The notes beneath the pieces are model-generated. The model was not told where the DNA came from. It made no database searches and was given only the letters and a program-made list of their open reading frames with translations. From assembly GCA_004794655.1 (NCBI GenBank), contig SMMW01000622.1, forward strand, positions 9,800,501 through 9,864,500: a DNA stretch of 64,000 nucleotides. Direction: 5' to 3'. This document shows positions 22,744 to 33,249 of the stretch, in pieces. The DNA comes from Marisa cornuarietis (taxonomy: Eukaryota; Mollusca; Gastropoda; Architaenioglossa; Ampullariidae). Within the stretch, counting starts at the first letter, position 1, and every line of letters starts with the position of its first letter. The translations under genes were made by a program, and so were the position numbers.

Positions 22744-23802
22744 TTGGAGGGGCCTATGACGTGTGCTGACGAAAGGCCTCGGGAAGTCAGCTCGCCGACC
22801 TATCTTCTCACGGCCAAGGCAAAAACCAGGATAGGGACCTGGAACATCAGAACCCTATACGAGCAAGGTAAATCAGCTCAGGTAGCACAGGAGATGAAGA
22901 ACTATGGCATCAAGCTCCTTGGCCTGTGCGAGACCAGATGGAATGGTAGCGGTCAGACCAGACTCTCATCAGGGGAGACTATCATCTACTCTGGACATGA
23001 AGATCCTGACCATGACCACTCACAAGGAGTAGCAGTACTGATGACACAGGAGGCTGCAAGGGCACTAATAACATGGGAACCAGTTTCTCCACGACTCATG
23101 TCAGCTCGGTTCAACTCCAAAGGAAGAAAGATCACCATCATCCAGTGCTATGCACCTACCAACGCAGCAAAAGAAGAGGAGAAGGAGGACTTTTACAACT
23201 CCCTACAAGCGCTGGTTGATCGTACTCCAAGACGAGACCTGAAGATCATCATGGGCGACATGAATGCCAAAGTTGGAGATAACAACATGGACAAAGAACA
23301 CATAATGGGAAAGCACGGTGTGGGCAACTGCAATGAGAATGGTGAGCTGTTCACAGACTTCTGCTTGTTCAACGACCTTGTAATCGGAGGCACAGTCTTT
23401 CCTCACAAAACCATTCACAAGACCACCTGGACTTCACCAGATGGAAATACAGAAAACCAGATCGATCACATCACCATCGATCGACAGTTTCGAAGAAGTC
23501 TGCTGGACGTCAGAGTAAAGCGAGGTGCAGATGCAGCCACAGACCACCATCTACTTGTGGCAACCATGAAGATAAAGCTGAGGTCCTTCCATGACTCATC
23601 GGACAGACCGCACCACAAATTCAACGTGCAGTTCCTCAGAGATCGGAATAAACAAGAAGAGTTCAACTGCGAAGTAAAAAAACAGGTTTGCGGCACTGGA
23701 AGGACTCTTGGAAGAAACAGTGACCAACCACTGGACAAGAATACAAGAGACCTGGAAAACTTCCTGCACACACGTTCTGGGGAAGAAAGGAAAACAGCAT
23801 AA
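22744..23802 (+). CDS. RTE-like LINE ORF, endonuclease part
   Basis: The first ~310 residues form a complete APE-type endonuclease: TRIGTWNIRTLYEQGK, LLGLCETRWNGSG (catalytic Glu), GVAVLM, IIQCYAPTN, IIMGDMNAKVG (catalytic Asp/Asn), ENQIDHITI and the terminal AATDHHLLVATMK with Asp-His. It nicks DNA during retrotransposition. Downstream of about 23675 the frame is wrong: the A-run 23676-23682 appears one base too long and the remaining ~40 residues are junk, while the true continuation is the overlapping frame. The N-terminal start is uncertain because residues before about 27 are unlike the endonuclease. Confidence 0.85.
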   Translation: MEGPMTCADERPREVSSPTYLLTAKAKTRIGTWNIRTLYEQGKSAQVAQEMKNYGIKLLGLCETRWNGSGQTRLSSGETIIYSGHEDPDHDHSQGVAVLMTQEAARALITWEPVSPRLMSARFNSKGRKITIIQCYAPTNAAKEEEKEDFYNSLQALVDRTPRRDLKIIMGDMNAKVGDNNMDKEHIMGKHGVGNCNENGELFTDFCLFNDLVIGGTVFPHKTIHKTTWTSPDGNTENQIDHITIDRQFRRSLLDVRVKRGADAATDHHLLVATMKIKLRSFHDSSDRPHHKFNVQFLRDRNKQEEFNCEVKKQVCGTGRTLGRNSDQPLDKNTRDLENFLHTRSGEERKTA

Positions 23803-25753
23803 AGAATGGCTGAATATAAAGACCTGGCAAACAATAGAGCAAAGGAAAGAGCTGAAGCAGAAGATCAACCAATGTCAAGACCAGCAGGAAAAAGAAGAAC
23901 TCAGAGCAAAATACTGGGAGATAAACAGAGAAGTAAAAAAGAGCGCAAGAGATGACAAGAGGCAGTTCACACACAAGATGGCAGAAGAGGCAGAACAAGC
24001 AGCTGGGCAAAATAACACAAAGAGACTATATGAAATTACAAGAATTCTGGCAGGAAGAAAAAACACCAATGCGTGCAGACCAATAAAGGATAAGAATGGC
24101 AGCGCCATCACCGGAGATGCAGAAACAAGATCACGCTGGGTGGAACATTTTGATGAAATACTGAACCGACCATCTCCAACAACCACCTTGGACATTCCCC
24201 CAGCTGCCGAACAGCTTCAAGTAAACACCAGCCCACCAACCAAGGTAGAAATCATCAAAGCCATCAAGTCCTTGAAGTCTGGCAAGGCGGCAGGCCCAGA
24301 TGGCATTCCTGCTGAAGCACTAAAGGCAGATCCAACAGCCGCAGCAGAGATGTTACACCCACTGCTGAAGAAAATTTGGGAACAGGAACAAGTTCCAGCA
24401 GACTGGAAGCTTGGCTACCTAGTAAAGCTACCCAAAAAAGGCGACCTTACACAGTGCAGCAATTGGCGTGGGATTATGCTGTTGTCCACTCCTAGCAAGG
24501 TGCTGACCAGAATCATCCTGGAGAGACTAAGAAATGCCCTAGACAAGAGACTGCGGCAAGAACAGGCAGGCTTTCGGCAGGGAAAATCATGCATAGACCA
24601 AATCGCTACACTACGAAATATTATTGAACAGTCCATTGAATGGCAGGCACCACTATACATAACCTTTGTGGATTTTGAGAAAGCCTTTGACTCCGTAGAC
24701 AGGGAAACCATCTGGAAACTGATGCAGCACTACGGATTTCCACCAAAGTTTATTGCCATCATCCAACAGCTGTATGAGGACTCGAAATGCCAGGTGATCC
24801 ACAACGGAAAGCTGACTGACCCCTTCACAGTGAGGACTGCAGTGAGGCAAGGATGTATGCTCTCACCGACAATCTTCCTGATCGTCATAGACTGGATCAT
24901 GAGAAGAACAACCTCTAACAGTAACACGGGCATTCAGTGGACCTTCGCCAGGCAACTTGAAGACCTCGACTTTGCAGACGACATCAGCCTGCTGTCCCAC
25001 AAACAACAACACGCACAAACAAAGCTCACTCGGCTCGCAGAAGAAGCAGCAATGACGGGCCTGACCATCAACATCAAGAAGACGGAAGTAATGCGGGTCA
25101 ACAACAAGCAAGAAGCCCCACTACAACTGCATGGGGAATGCATTACAGAGTCTGACCGTTTCACCTACCTTGGCAGCATAGTCAGCAAAAATGGAGGTTC
25201 AGATGAGGATGCAAGAAGCCGAACAAACAAAGCCAGGCTTGCATTTCACACCCTACGACCTATCTGGAACTCCAAAGCTCTATCTTTACACACCAAGATC
25301 CGCATCTTTAACACAAATGTAAAGGCAATACTTCTATATGGATCCGAGACATGGCGGGTGACAAATGCCATTACTAACAAGATACAGACATTCGTCAACA
25401 GATGTCTGCGCCACATCCTCAACATCAGATGGCCTGATAAGATCTCCAATATAGACCTGTGGGAGAGAACCAATCAAAAACCTGCTAGCCAAGACATCAG
25501 GAAGCGGAAGTGGGGCTGGATTGGTCACACCTTACGAAAGCCAGCCGACAACTTAACAAGACAAGCTCTGGGCTGGAACCCACAGGGGAGGCGCAGGGCT
25601 GGGAGACCCAGAGAGACGTGGAGGAGATCAGTCCACAGAGAGGCAGACACAGCTGGCATGACATGGTCCCAACTAGAAAGGAGTGCCCAGAACCGGGTCC
25701 GTTGGCGGGGTGTGGTTGCGGCCCTATGCTCCACTGGGAGCGTACAGGAATAA
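23708..25753 (+). CDS. RTE-like LINE ORF, reverse transcriptase part
   Basis: This 681-codon frame continues the protein interrupted at 23676-23682. It contains a basic linker, the RT motifs SLKSGKAAGPDGIPAEAL, NWRGIMLLSTPSKVL, EQAGFRQGKSCIDQI, FVDFEKAFDSVDR (motif A), AVRQGCMLSPTIFL (motif B) and the catalytic FADD at residues 422-425 (24971-24982), the FTYLGSIVSKNG thumb block and the C-terminal domain with ILLYGSETW, RKWGWIGHTLR and RRRAGRPRETWRR. It ends just before the AAG tail. Such proteins are often annotated in genomes as 'craniofacial development protein 2-like' or 'endonuclease-reverse transcriptase'. Apart from the upstream shift it is intact. Confidence 0.92.
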   Translation: MEETVTNHWTRIQETWKTSCTHVLGKKGKQHKEWLNIKTWQTIEQRKELKQKINQCQDQQEKEELRAKYWEINREVKKSARDDKRQFTHKMAEEAEQAAGQNNTKRLYEITRILAGRKNTNACRPIKDKNGSAITGDAETRSRWVEHFDEILNRPSPTTTLDIPPAAEQLQVNTSPPTKVEIIKAIKSLKSGKAAGPDGIPAEALKADPTAAAEMLHPLLKKIWEQEQVPADWKLGYLVKLPKKGDLTQCSNWRGIMLLSTPSKVLTRIILERLRNALDKRLRQEQAGFRQGKSCIDQIATLRNIIEQSIEWQAPLYITFVDFEKAFDSVDRETIWKLMQHYGFPPKFIAIIQQLYEDSKCQVIHNGKLTDPFTVRTAVRQGCMLSPTIFLIVIDWIMRRTTSNSNTGIQWTFARQLEDLDFADDISLLSHKQQHAQTKLTRLAEEAAMTGLTINIKKTEVMRVNNKQEAPLQLHGECITESDRFTYLGSIVSKNGGSDEDARSRTNKARLAFHTLRPIWNSKALSLHTKIRIFNTNVKAILLYGSETWRVTNAITNKIQTFVNRCLRHILNIRWPDKISNIDLWERTNQKPASQDIRKRKWGWIGHTLRKPADNLTRQALGWNPQGRRRAGRPRETWRRSVHREADTAGMTWSQLERSAQNRVRWRGVVAALCSTGSVQE

Positions 25754-25774
25754 GAAGAAGAAGAAGTATTACGA

Positions 25775-26298
25775 GAACAGTAATGGTGTATAAACTAGAA
25801 AATTTCACATGTAAGCTAATGTACAGAACACAGTCTCACTTACACCCAGCCATACTATTGCTTCTCTGTCTCACTCTGAAATTCTCTGTCACGTGGCAAT
25901 GGTATACCGACAGCACGTTACAACACGCACGCACGCACGCACGCACGCACACATCGTCACGGAATGCCGTTTTTTGTTTTCTTTCCAGCAGTACCAAGTA
26001 CAAGTATAGTATAAATACTGTGGGTTTCAAGTGTCGGAAAGTTGGAAAGGACACCCCACCCTTCAGTTTTTAAGGATTTCTCTTGTGTACGCTTTGCCTT
26101 ACCTGGAACTGTCAATTGGCGTTAGAGTTAAGACACCTGAAACCCACGACAGTGTTGACTTGTGTTCATTATCGTGGTGAGATTGGGCAAGCAGCTCCCA
26201 TCTAACCCTAAGCAATCTTAGAACTGCTGTCCTCCACGCAAGATTTGATTGCTTTATATGAAACAGCACAATAATAAGAGATTTGTAAAACAAAATTG
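25775..26298. repeat. Direct repeat, copy 1 (right part)
   Basis: Nearly identical to 27350-27893, from the GAACAGTAATGGTGTATAAA landmark to GTAAAACAAAATTGCC. The left end of this copy (22562-22581) is separated from it by the RTE-like LINE. It contains a CGCA microsatellite at about 25921-25946, shorter than in copy 2. The first half also matches UGT upstream flanks at 36.8 and 54.7 kb. Confidence 0.85.
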
Positions 26299-27328
26299 CC
26301 CATTCTTGACACCAGGCTGTGGGGCATTCCACCCACTGGGACGGAAGTTTTTAGCCATTTCTCAAAAAATCATAAAAAAATAACTAAAAGAGGTAGAGGA
26401 ACAATTTAAATTGATAATGATAGATCGAAATATGTAGAAAAGAAACAGCTTTACCTTGTATTTGCTTAAAAACATACTTTTATAGTATTCCCAACCGAAA
26501 ATGCCATGATAATGAGTGCGTCCCAAAACATTTTCGTGGTGACAGTACATGTTTCTAAAAGCAAAATTGAAAATAGTATAAGGGAGGTAACTACTGAAAC
26601 AGTAAGGAAATAGTCCACAATGATTCTCTTCCTTGAACTTGCAGTGAATCACGCGTGATCACGTGTATTTTGGTGAAAAGAAAAATGGCTAACCGCCATG
26701 TTAAAGCACGTTGTTGTGTCTCACTTTGACATGGATTTGTACTTCAACAACCGCAAAGGAGACGAAAATAGTAAGTAATTTTAAAATTATAATGTATATT
26801 CTAATGAAACATATATTTGTTTGGTACTTTATGTCTGTATATATTGTGTAAATAATTTTTTTTTTAATTTCCGAAAAAATTTCTAAAATGCGTACAGTCG
26901 TTATCTTTCATTTGATTTTAGTACTCGAAGACTAAACCTCTGTATCTTGAAATTTACACCAAAGAAATGTTTTAAAAATGCTCTTTAAAACGGCGTATTA
27001 CCGGTGGTTGCATTTACTGTAGGTTAATAAATATAAATTTTCAAAGCTGCCGGTCGAACTTTCTACCCCGGGTAGCCATTTTCGAAAAAAAGAGGCGTAC
27101 CGTGGGAAAACGCAGAAAATTACTGTCAAGCGTAAAAACTACGACACAAAAAGAAGATCACTCGATAGAAAAATGAATGAACTGTCGTCTGCACTAACTT
27201 TTTTTTACGAAACAACGCATTTTGTGCGTGTAAAAAATTAACAATATTGGCTCTGCTGATATCGGCAGGTTCGCTGACGCGCTATAGCCGGCTGGTCTGC
27301 GCAACAGGGCAGGTGTGTCTCGAATGGG
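26299..27328. other. Intergenic between the two direct repeats
   Basis: No gene is seen. About 26770-27060 shows a loose match to 47.45-47.63 kb (shared TGTAGGTTAATAAATATAAAT-like landmark), so part of it is an old dispersed repeat. Confidence 0.45.
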
Positions 27329-27500
27329 ATACGTCTCTTAGTACTACGAGAACAGTAATGGTGTATAAACTAGAAAATTTCACATGTAAGCTAATGTACA
27401 GAACACAGCCTTACTTACACCCAGCCATACTATTGCTTCTCTGTCTCACTCTGAAATTCTCTGTCACCTGGCAATGGTATACCGACAGCACGTTACAACA

Positions 27501-27548
<48 letters not shown>

Positions 27549-27893
27549 TCGTCACGGAATGCCGTTTTTTGTTTTCTTTCCAGCAGTACCAAGTACAAGT
27601 ATAGTATAAATACTGTGGGTTTCAAGTGTCAGAAAGTTGGAAAGGACACCCCACCCTTCAGTTTTTAAGGATTTCTCTTGTGTACGCTTTGCCTTACCTG
27701 GATCTGTCAACTGGTGTTAGAGTTAAAACACCTGAAACCCACGACAGTGTTGACTTGTGTTCATTATCGTGGTGAGATTGGGCAAGCAGCTCCCATCTAA
27801 CCCTAAGCAATCTTAGAACAGCTGTCCTCCACGCAAGATTTGATTGCTTTATATGAAACAGCACAATAATAAGGGATTTGTAAAACAAAATTG
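27329..27893. repeat. Direct repeat, copy 2; preserves the RTE empty site
   Basis: This copy reads straight through TAGTACTACGAGAACAG, the sequence that the RTE-like LINE splits in copy 1. Its CGCA tract (about 27499-27548) is twice as long as that of copy 1. The DNA just beyond the repeat (27894-27960) resembles 41.44-41.50 and 45.70-45.77 kb, so it belongs to the UGT spacer family rather than being a pair of LTRs. Confidence 0.85.
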
Positions 27894-28145
27894 CCGGTCT
27901 TGGCGCCTCATACTCCTCTGCAAGTTACACCACAACACATCGCATCGCTCAAGCTCGGTGTATGGAACTTTTCCGTCGTTAGAAAAAGCTGTCTACTTCA
28001 GAAATTTATAAAGATGACAGAGTTATACATGTTTTAAAGTGTAGTACGTCGCTCACCTACGTCAGCAACGGAGCTGCGATTTTGACAACGCCTCAACTCA
28101 ACAAAATTATTTTTGAAATAACCGTCAACAGACAAACACCAATCT

Positions 28146-28870
28146 ACTTAAAAATATACAGCGTTCGGCTGCAAGCTTACCTTAAGATACCTCTAGTTCC
28201 AGCTGTCCACAAATCCGTTTGTCGTTGTTATCTGCTTGTCACTTCTAGTTGATGCTGCTCTGGAAATAACACATGAGTTTTTAATTATTTCACGTGAAAC
28301 AATCTTGAAACTCAGGCTGCTGGATCCTGGGCCTGCTGGACCTGGTTTCAGCGAGTGGTGAAGGGGAGCGCCTGATGTGGAGTTTTACGGAAAGGGACGC
28401 ATAATGAGGGTTTGTCGTCAACACATGCGCAGTACGCGCTGATAGGTATTAAGGCCGATGTGAGGGGGCTTCTCTTAGCCATTCAGTTGCTTTTACTGAG
28501 ATATATGGACATGCAGAGATGAATGTTACAAACTACTGTTGTGCAATGAATAACTTGTCATTACTAGATAGACAATTCAATCAATGAATATGCGATATTT
28601 CTAATCTCCACTTGCGTCCGTTGTTGCACGCACATACACAAAGTTCAAAGCTCACACGAAGCTACATCACACATTCAATAGCATATGTATATTCCTTTTC
28701 TTGAAATAAATTCAGTCCTTGTCTCGTACCGATGTAAATTCACACCAGCGAATATTTAAAGGTCCAGGAGAGCGCAACATTATTTCTTTATGATTTGGTT
28801 AAGTTCGTTTGAAAATAATAATTCCCAAAATATGAATACATAATTATGTTTAATTTTTAAGAAATAAGCC
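28146..28870. repeat. Dispersed repeat 'R28', copy 1
   Basis: About 720 bp that match 50012-50745 closely, with sharp left borders at AAAATATACAGCGTTCGG. Part of it recurs inverted at 60.54-60.69 kb. Read on the minus strand it holds a 5' splice-site-like TTAAG|GTAAGC with the last exon-like base at 28181, and upstream a GC-rich stretch with GCGCACTGCGCATG-like sequence (28424-28441; complete in copy 2) resembling an NRF-1 site. It may be a duplicated promoter plus first exon. Confidence 0.7.
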
Positions 28871-28941
28871 TTTCACTGTTAGATTTATTATGAAGTATCT
28901 AGAACATTAATCTATAAAGTGTATAATGCTAAATCAATTAA

Positions 28942-29169
28942 TCAATCAATCCTATTCATGCTAGTTGCACATAAGGCCTCAACCAGAGCCCGCCACTGAT
29001 GTCGATCGGCTGAAACTCGCTCCAGGCGACCCCATGTCCAGCCCTTTCCTTTTATCTCCCTTTCCACTGTTCTTCTCCAGGTTTCCTTTGGGCGGCCTTG
29101 TTTTCTTCGGCTGTCTGGAGTCCATCGTAGGGCGACTCTGGAGAGGTCTGCTGTCTGCTGGCAAAGCAC
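28942..29169 (-). pseudogene. RTE-like C-terminal domain remnant
   Basis: The frame encodes the RTE C-terminal block: RVALRWTPDSRRKQGRPKETWRRTVERE followed by W..LERVSADRHQWRALVEALCAT, closely parallel to the end of the element at 25.7 kb. It is cut off from the RT frame by damage around 29.17-29.33 kb. Confidence 0.8.
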
Positions 29170-29332
29170 ATGTCCAATCCATCGCCAACGCCTTCGTTGA
29201 ACCAGCGTAGTGATGGATTCGGTTTCAGTTCTTCAGCTGAGTTCTTCATTGGTGATGGTGTTTGGCCAAAAGATGTTAAGTATGCGCCTGAGGCATCTGT
29301 TTTGGAAGACGTCAAGCCTGTTACCGATGTTT

Positions 29333-29989
29333 TTAGGTCATCTTCCATGTTTCTGATCCGTAAAGGAGGGTGCTGATCACATTCGACTTGAAGATTCTCA
29401 GCTTGGTCTTCTGGCTTATGTTTTTTGCCTTCCATGTGCTCCTGAGTGAGGCGAAGGCCTGGCTGGCTTTCGCCAGTCGGGCTCGAATCTCCACCTCCGC
29501 ATCCCTGGTGTTTGAAATCTTGGACTCAAGATAGGTAAAACTGTCAACTTCCTCAATCTCTTCTCCATTTAGTTTGATGTTTTCTTGGACTCTGGCGTTC
29601 ACTCTCATACTTTTCGTTTTCTTTGCGCTGACCTTGAAGCCAAGGTTTCCAGCTGTTTCTGAGAAGGCATTTGTTTTCTCCTGCATGTCTTGGTGGCGGA
29701 GTGACAGCAGGGCAATGTCATCGGCAAAGTCCAAGTCTTCCAGCATTGTTGTTGCTGTCATAGTCATGGTCCATTTGATCCCTCTCCTCTCTCTGTTGGT
29801 GGAAATCTTCATAATCCAGTCCATGGCCAGGATGAAGAGGAACGGCGACAGAATGCAGCCCTGCTTCACCCCAGTACTGACGTTGAAGGGGGCTGTGAGC
29901 TCCGTGTCACAGACCACCTGAGATTTGAAGTCGCTGTACAGCAGTGCAATGACCTGCACAAGACTCCATAATGCCTCAGGATCTTCCAT
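29333..29989 (-). pseudogene. RTE-like reverse transcriptase remnant (palm and thumb)
   Basis: The frame carries STGVKQGCILSPFLFILAMDW (motif B), LEDLDFADDIALLS with the FADD box at residues 88-91 (29717-29728), AKKTKSMRVN, the SFTYLESKIS thumb block and STLLYGSETW. RT motif A lies in the adjacent frame (29866-30183: FIDLEKAFDSIHRE), and the shift between them is near 29.95 kb. The catalytic residues survive, but the ORF is split, so no functional polymerase is made. Confidence 0.85.
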
Positions 29990-30647
29990 AAGGACTCGCG
30001 GTGGATGCTGTCAAAAGCCTTCTCCAGGTCGATGAAGTTAATGTACAGCGGTGCGTTCCACTCATTGCTCTGCTCCAGAATCTGACGCAAAGTGAAAATG
30101 AGTTCAGAGCAGGATCGCCCAGAGCAAAATCCTGCTTGCTGGGGCCGGAGGTCTTTCTCAACGGTTGCCGTCAGTCTTGACAAAACAATCTTGCTGAAGA
30201 CCTTGCTGGTGATGGAAAGAAGTGTTATACCCCTCCAGTTATTGCAGTCTCCAAGATCTCCTTTCTTGGGTAACTTGAAGATAAGCCCTGTCTTTCACGC
30301 ATCGGGGATCTGTCCTGATTCCCAAACTTGCCTGAAGATTTCAGTCAACATGGGAGCTGTTACATTCACATCTGCTTTCAACATCTCTGCTGTTATTCCA
30401 TCTGCCCCTGGTGCTTTGCCGCTTTTCATTGCCTTGATTGCTGTTGTCACTTCTTCCAGGCTTGGCGGGTCTGTGCAGATGACAAGGTCTGTATCTGCTG
30501 GCTGGATGTCTGCGAGCTGAGAGGAGTCTGGTCTGTTTAGAACCGACTCAAAATGCTCCCTCCAGCGCTGTAGTTTTTCTGCCTCTCCCTCGACAACATT
30601 TCCGTTCATGTCTTCCACTGGTACCTCACTGTTTTTGAACCTGTTGT

Positions 30648-31430
30648 TCAGCTGTTTATTGATTTATACAGTGTCTTCAGGTCATTTTTTCGTGCTGCTT
30701 CTTCTGCTTCATCTGCCAGTTTCTCTATGTAGTCCCTTTTGTCGGTTTTGATCATCCTCTTTACTTCTTTGTTTATTTCTGTATATCTTTGTCTGTGTTG
30801 TTCTTTCAGACGTTCAGATCTGGTGTTGTTGATTTTCTGCTTGATTGACTTTCTCTCTTCTATCCGTTTCCATGTTGCTTCTCTGATCCACTGTTCTTTC
30901 TTTTTTCGTTGGAAGCCCAGTATTTTCTCTCCTGTTTCCTGTAAGACTCGATTGAAGTCCTCTAAGGTCATCTCCTGTTGGTCCCCTAGTGCCTGGAACC
31001 TGTTCTTTACTTCCACTACAAAGGCCCGTTTGGTGGCTGGGTCCTTCAGTCTGCCGGAGTCCACTCTCTGCTGACGAGCCTCTTTTCCTCGCGATCGACG
31101 TAGCTTCAGAGAAACAAGGGTGTGGTCACTGGCAACGTCGGCTCCTCTGTAGGCTCTGAGATCTTGAAGTGAGCTCCTCCATCTTCGGTTGATGATGACA
31201 TGGTCTATCTGGTTTTTTGTGATCCCGTCTGGTGATGTCCACGTTGCCTTGTGGATGTCTTTGTGTTGGAAGAGTGTGCCTCCAATCAGTAGATTGTTTT
31301 CTTCACAAAAGTCTGCCAGTCTCTCTCCGTTGTCATTGATGGTTCCAATTCCCTGCTTGCCCGTGATATGCTCCCTGCAGGTGTTGTCACTTCCCATCTT
31401 GGCATTGAGATCGCCGGGCTGCAAGTGGGA
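30648..31430 (-). pseudogene. RTE-like endonuclease (C-terminal half) and linker remnant
   Basis: The homologous part runs from GDLNAKMGSDN through GTINDNGERLADFCEENNLLIGG, HKATWTSPDGITKNQIDHV and VASDHTLVSLKLRR (catalytic Asp-His), into a basic linker rich in Lys/Arg/Glu. The N-terminal half of the endonuclease is missing through 5' truncation. The open frame continues to 31481 over non-element DNA. It loses frame near 30.64 kb before the RT N-terminal region (30295-30618: AMKSGKAPGADGITAEML). Confidence 0.83.
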
Positions 31431-33249
31431 TGAACTCTTATGCTGTCTACAAGATAGAGGAATTGAAGTCTTTAACGACAAGGTTGATATCTAACCCTGG
31501 GATTTGAAGGTCATTCATGTGAGTAGTAGTTCAGTAGGTAAAAAGACTCCATTTTGCCTTCTTATAGTTCCAGCGAGATGGTGTAAACAAAGTTGAAATT
31601 TTATGTAACTGTGTAAGTCTGATCAACGGTAATTGTTGTATTTCACCTGTCACTCAATCGCTCTGATAATTAATCTATGGAGGTTCTTTATACAGAAGTT
31701 TTAGTGTGTTGAGGAGGTGGTACACCATTGAATGGGTAGAAGGGTAGGGTAACACTTGGGGTAATTGATGAAGACAAGTTGCTGGTCATCTCTTCCCTTG
31801 TGTCCTTAGCTTTAGCGCAGTTCTGTGAGTGACTGTTAAAGTCGTCTACTGTAAGAAAGCTTAAGTCTAATACTCAGGAGTTGATGGAGTTCTGTGTCTA
31901 CTGTTTGACCTGGATTATTAGATATTTAGAACCTTCCATGTTGACTGTTGTTTCGTTGTTTGTGACAAGGGTTCCTGTGTTTTACGTCAACCGCGAACAC
32001 AGGAGCTTACTCTTACTACCCACGTCAACATATTCTTGCAGGGGAACAATAATCGGCACTTTCCCTCTCGATGCGTCAACCACATCAGAAAGCGACGACT
32101 GCTCTGCCGGGACACAAATTCGGTTATTGTCTCGGTCCAGGGATATACAAGTGGCTTCTTCAACAATTCCGTGTTACTGGCTTGCCCGTTGGATGGACAA
32201 GAGGAAGACCGTCGCTCCGTTGATCCTATAAACCCGTCTATAGGTGGAGGGATGAATACGTGACTAGTTCTCCCCCTCCCCCCGTGTCAGGCTAGTAGGT
32301 TCTGCCAGTTTTTTGTGAGAGAACCCTCAAATGTTTCTCTCTCCTTAGTCATCAATCTACCGCCGCGACGTTCTAGATGTCATTCACACCTCTTCTGTCC
32401 AGCTGCACTCGCTTGGCTTGGTCTGCCTCGCATATCACCTCTCTAAACTGGTACCTACACCCCCTTTTATTACGTAAGTGGTCTCTGACTTGTTGAATAG
32501 CCTCAATAAACCTTAATTTTGAGTGGTTTTTATAGTTATCACTTTTTTGCAGATTATATGTTGGTTTATTGTAGAATGCAGATGTTGACGTTCCCTTCGT
32601 GCAGTATGAGTTTATGATCACTCTTCATAGTTCTCTCTGGAGTCCAATTATTTACTGTAAGGGTTGGTACTTCTTTAAAGGTGGGATCAATGTGTCGCAA
32701 GTTGTTTTTCCTGACCATCCTGTGGCACAGCAGGCTAGTCGAAGGGGGACCTCCAGTCGCTGGAAGTGGGCTCCGTGAAGTGTGGGGCATGGCAGTGGGT
32801 GAGCGCCATCAGTATTAGATCTGCTTGAGGGTATCGCCATTTGAGTTGCTTATGTAATACCATGCTTGCTAGAAGGTGAACTCCGGCCTGATACTCCCAA
32901 CTTAAGGTGACAGTATAATTTTGTTTTAAAGATGTTTAGTAACATTTTATGACAGAATAATCAAATATAAACTATGTAGAAATATTTTTTAAAGTCGCTA
33001 CGATGACCGTAATCAATGATTTTTTTCAAAGTGTACTATTTTTTCAAAATAACTTTTAGACAGTATCAAAAATCATAGATAATTGATTTTGGTGTCATTG
33101 TAGAGTACATACTAATATCTAAATTTTCAAAGATGTTCATTTTGATCTCTTTGAAAGTCTTGGGGATATGTGTGGTCAAAGTTGGGACCCAAAGATAGGA
33201 CACTCTTGGGGTCTATATGCGCACATCCTGATAGCTTTCCCGACACACA
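31431..33249. other. Intergenic; decayed ORF near 32.37-32.84
   Basis: Mostly unassigned. Minus ORFs at 32373-32621 and 32566-32840 overlap in different frames with basic, soluble-looking sequence. They could be one frameshifted remnant of an old mobile-element protein, but I recognise no motif. Plus ORFs at 31881-32263 overlap each other and look random. Confidence 0.35.

Larger units (their letters stand above)
22582..25764 (+). mobile_element. RTE-like LINE, apparently full length, with target-site duplication
   Basis: The insertion starts with a GC-rich 5' region (CCGCCTGGAAACCCCC...), carries an endonuclease-RT ORF and ends in a short (AAG)n tail, as RTE-type elements do. It is flanked by AGTACTACGA (22572-22581) and AGTATTACGA (25765-25774), a 10-bp target-site duplication with one mismatch. 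The uninterrupted target occurs at 27340-27349 in a paralogous block, which confirms both insertion borders. One frameshift separates endonuclease and RT. A second RTE-like element lies at 28.9-31.4 kb but is a different subfamily. Confidence 0.9.
28935..31430 (-). mobile_element. Second RTE-like LINE, 5'-truncated, several frameshifts
   Basis: On the minus strand this element runs from the middle of the endonuclease (PGDLNAKMGSDN at about 31420) to the end of the ORF (ALCATSMNRID), followed by a 3' tail of GATT-type repeats (ATTGATTGATT at 28934-28948). The 51-bp stub at 47689-47739 matches its 3' terminus. Compared with the 22.6-25.8 kb element it is a separate subfamily, with the same domain order but about half of the residues changed. 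ORF breaks occur near 30.64, 30.29, 29.93 and 29.33 kb, so it is inactive. Confidence 0.88.

Noticed and set aside
22744..25753. A host 'craniofacial development protein 2-like' gene
   Set aside because: Endonuclease, RT motifs, AAG tail and target-site duplication show that it is a LINE. That gene name is a common misannotation of such elements.
23193..25808. Many minus-strand ORFs opposite the RTE-like LINE
   Set aside because: They are shadow frames of the LINE coding sequence with no motifs of their own.
25775..27893. The ~550-bp direct repeats as LTRs of a retrotransposon
   Set aside because: The 1-kb interior has no gag/pol, there is no primer binding site or TG..CA ends, and the repeats belong to the UGT upstream-flank family found at four or more other places.
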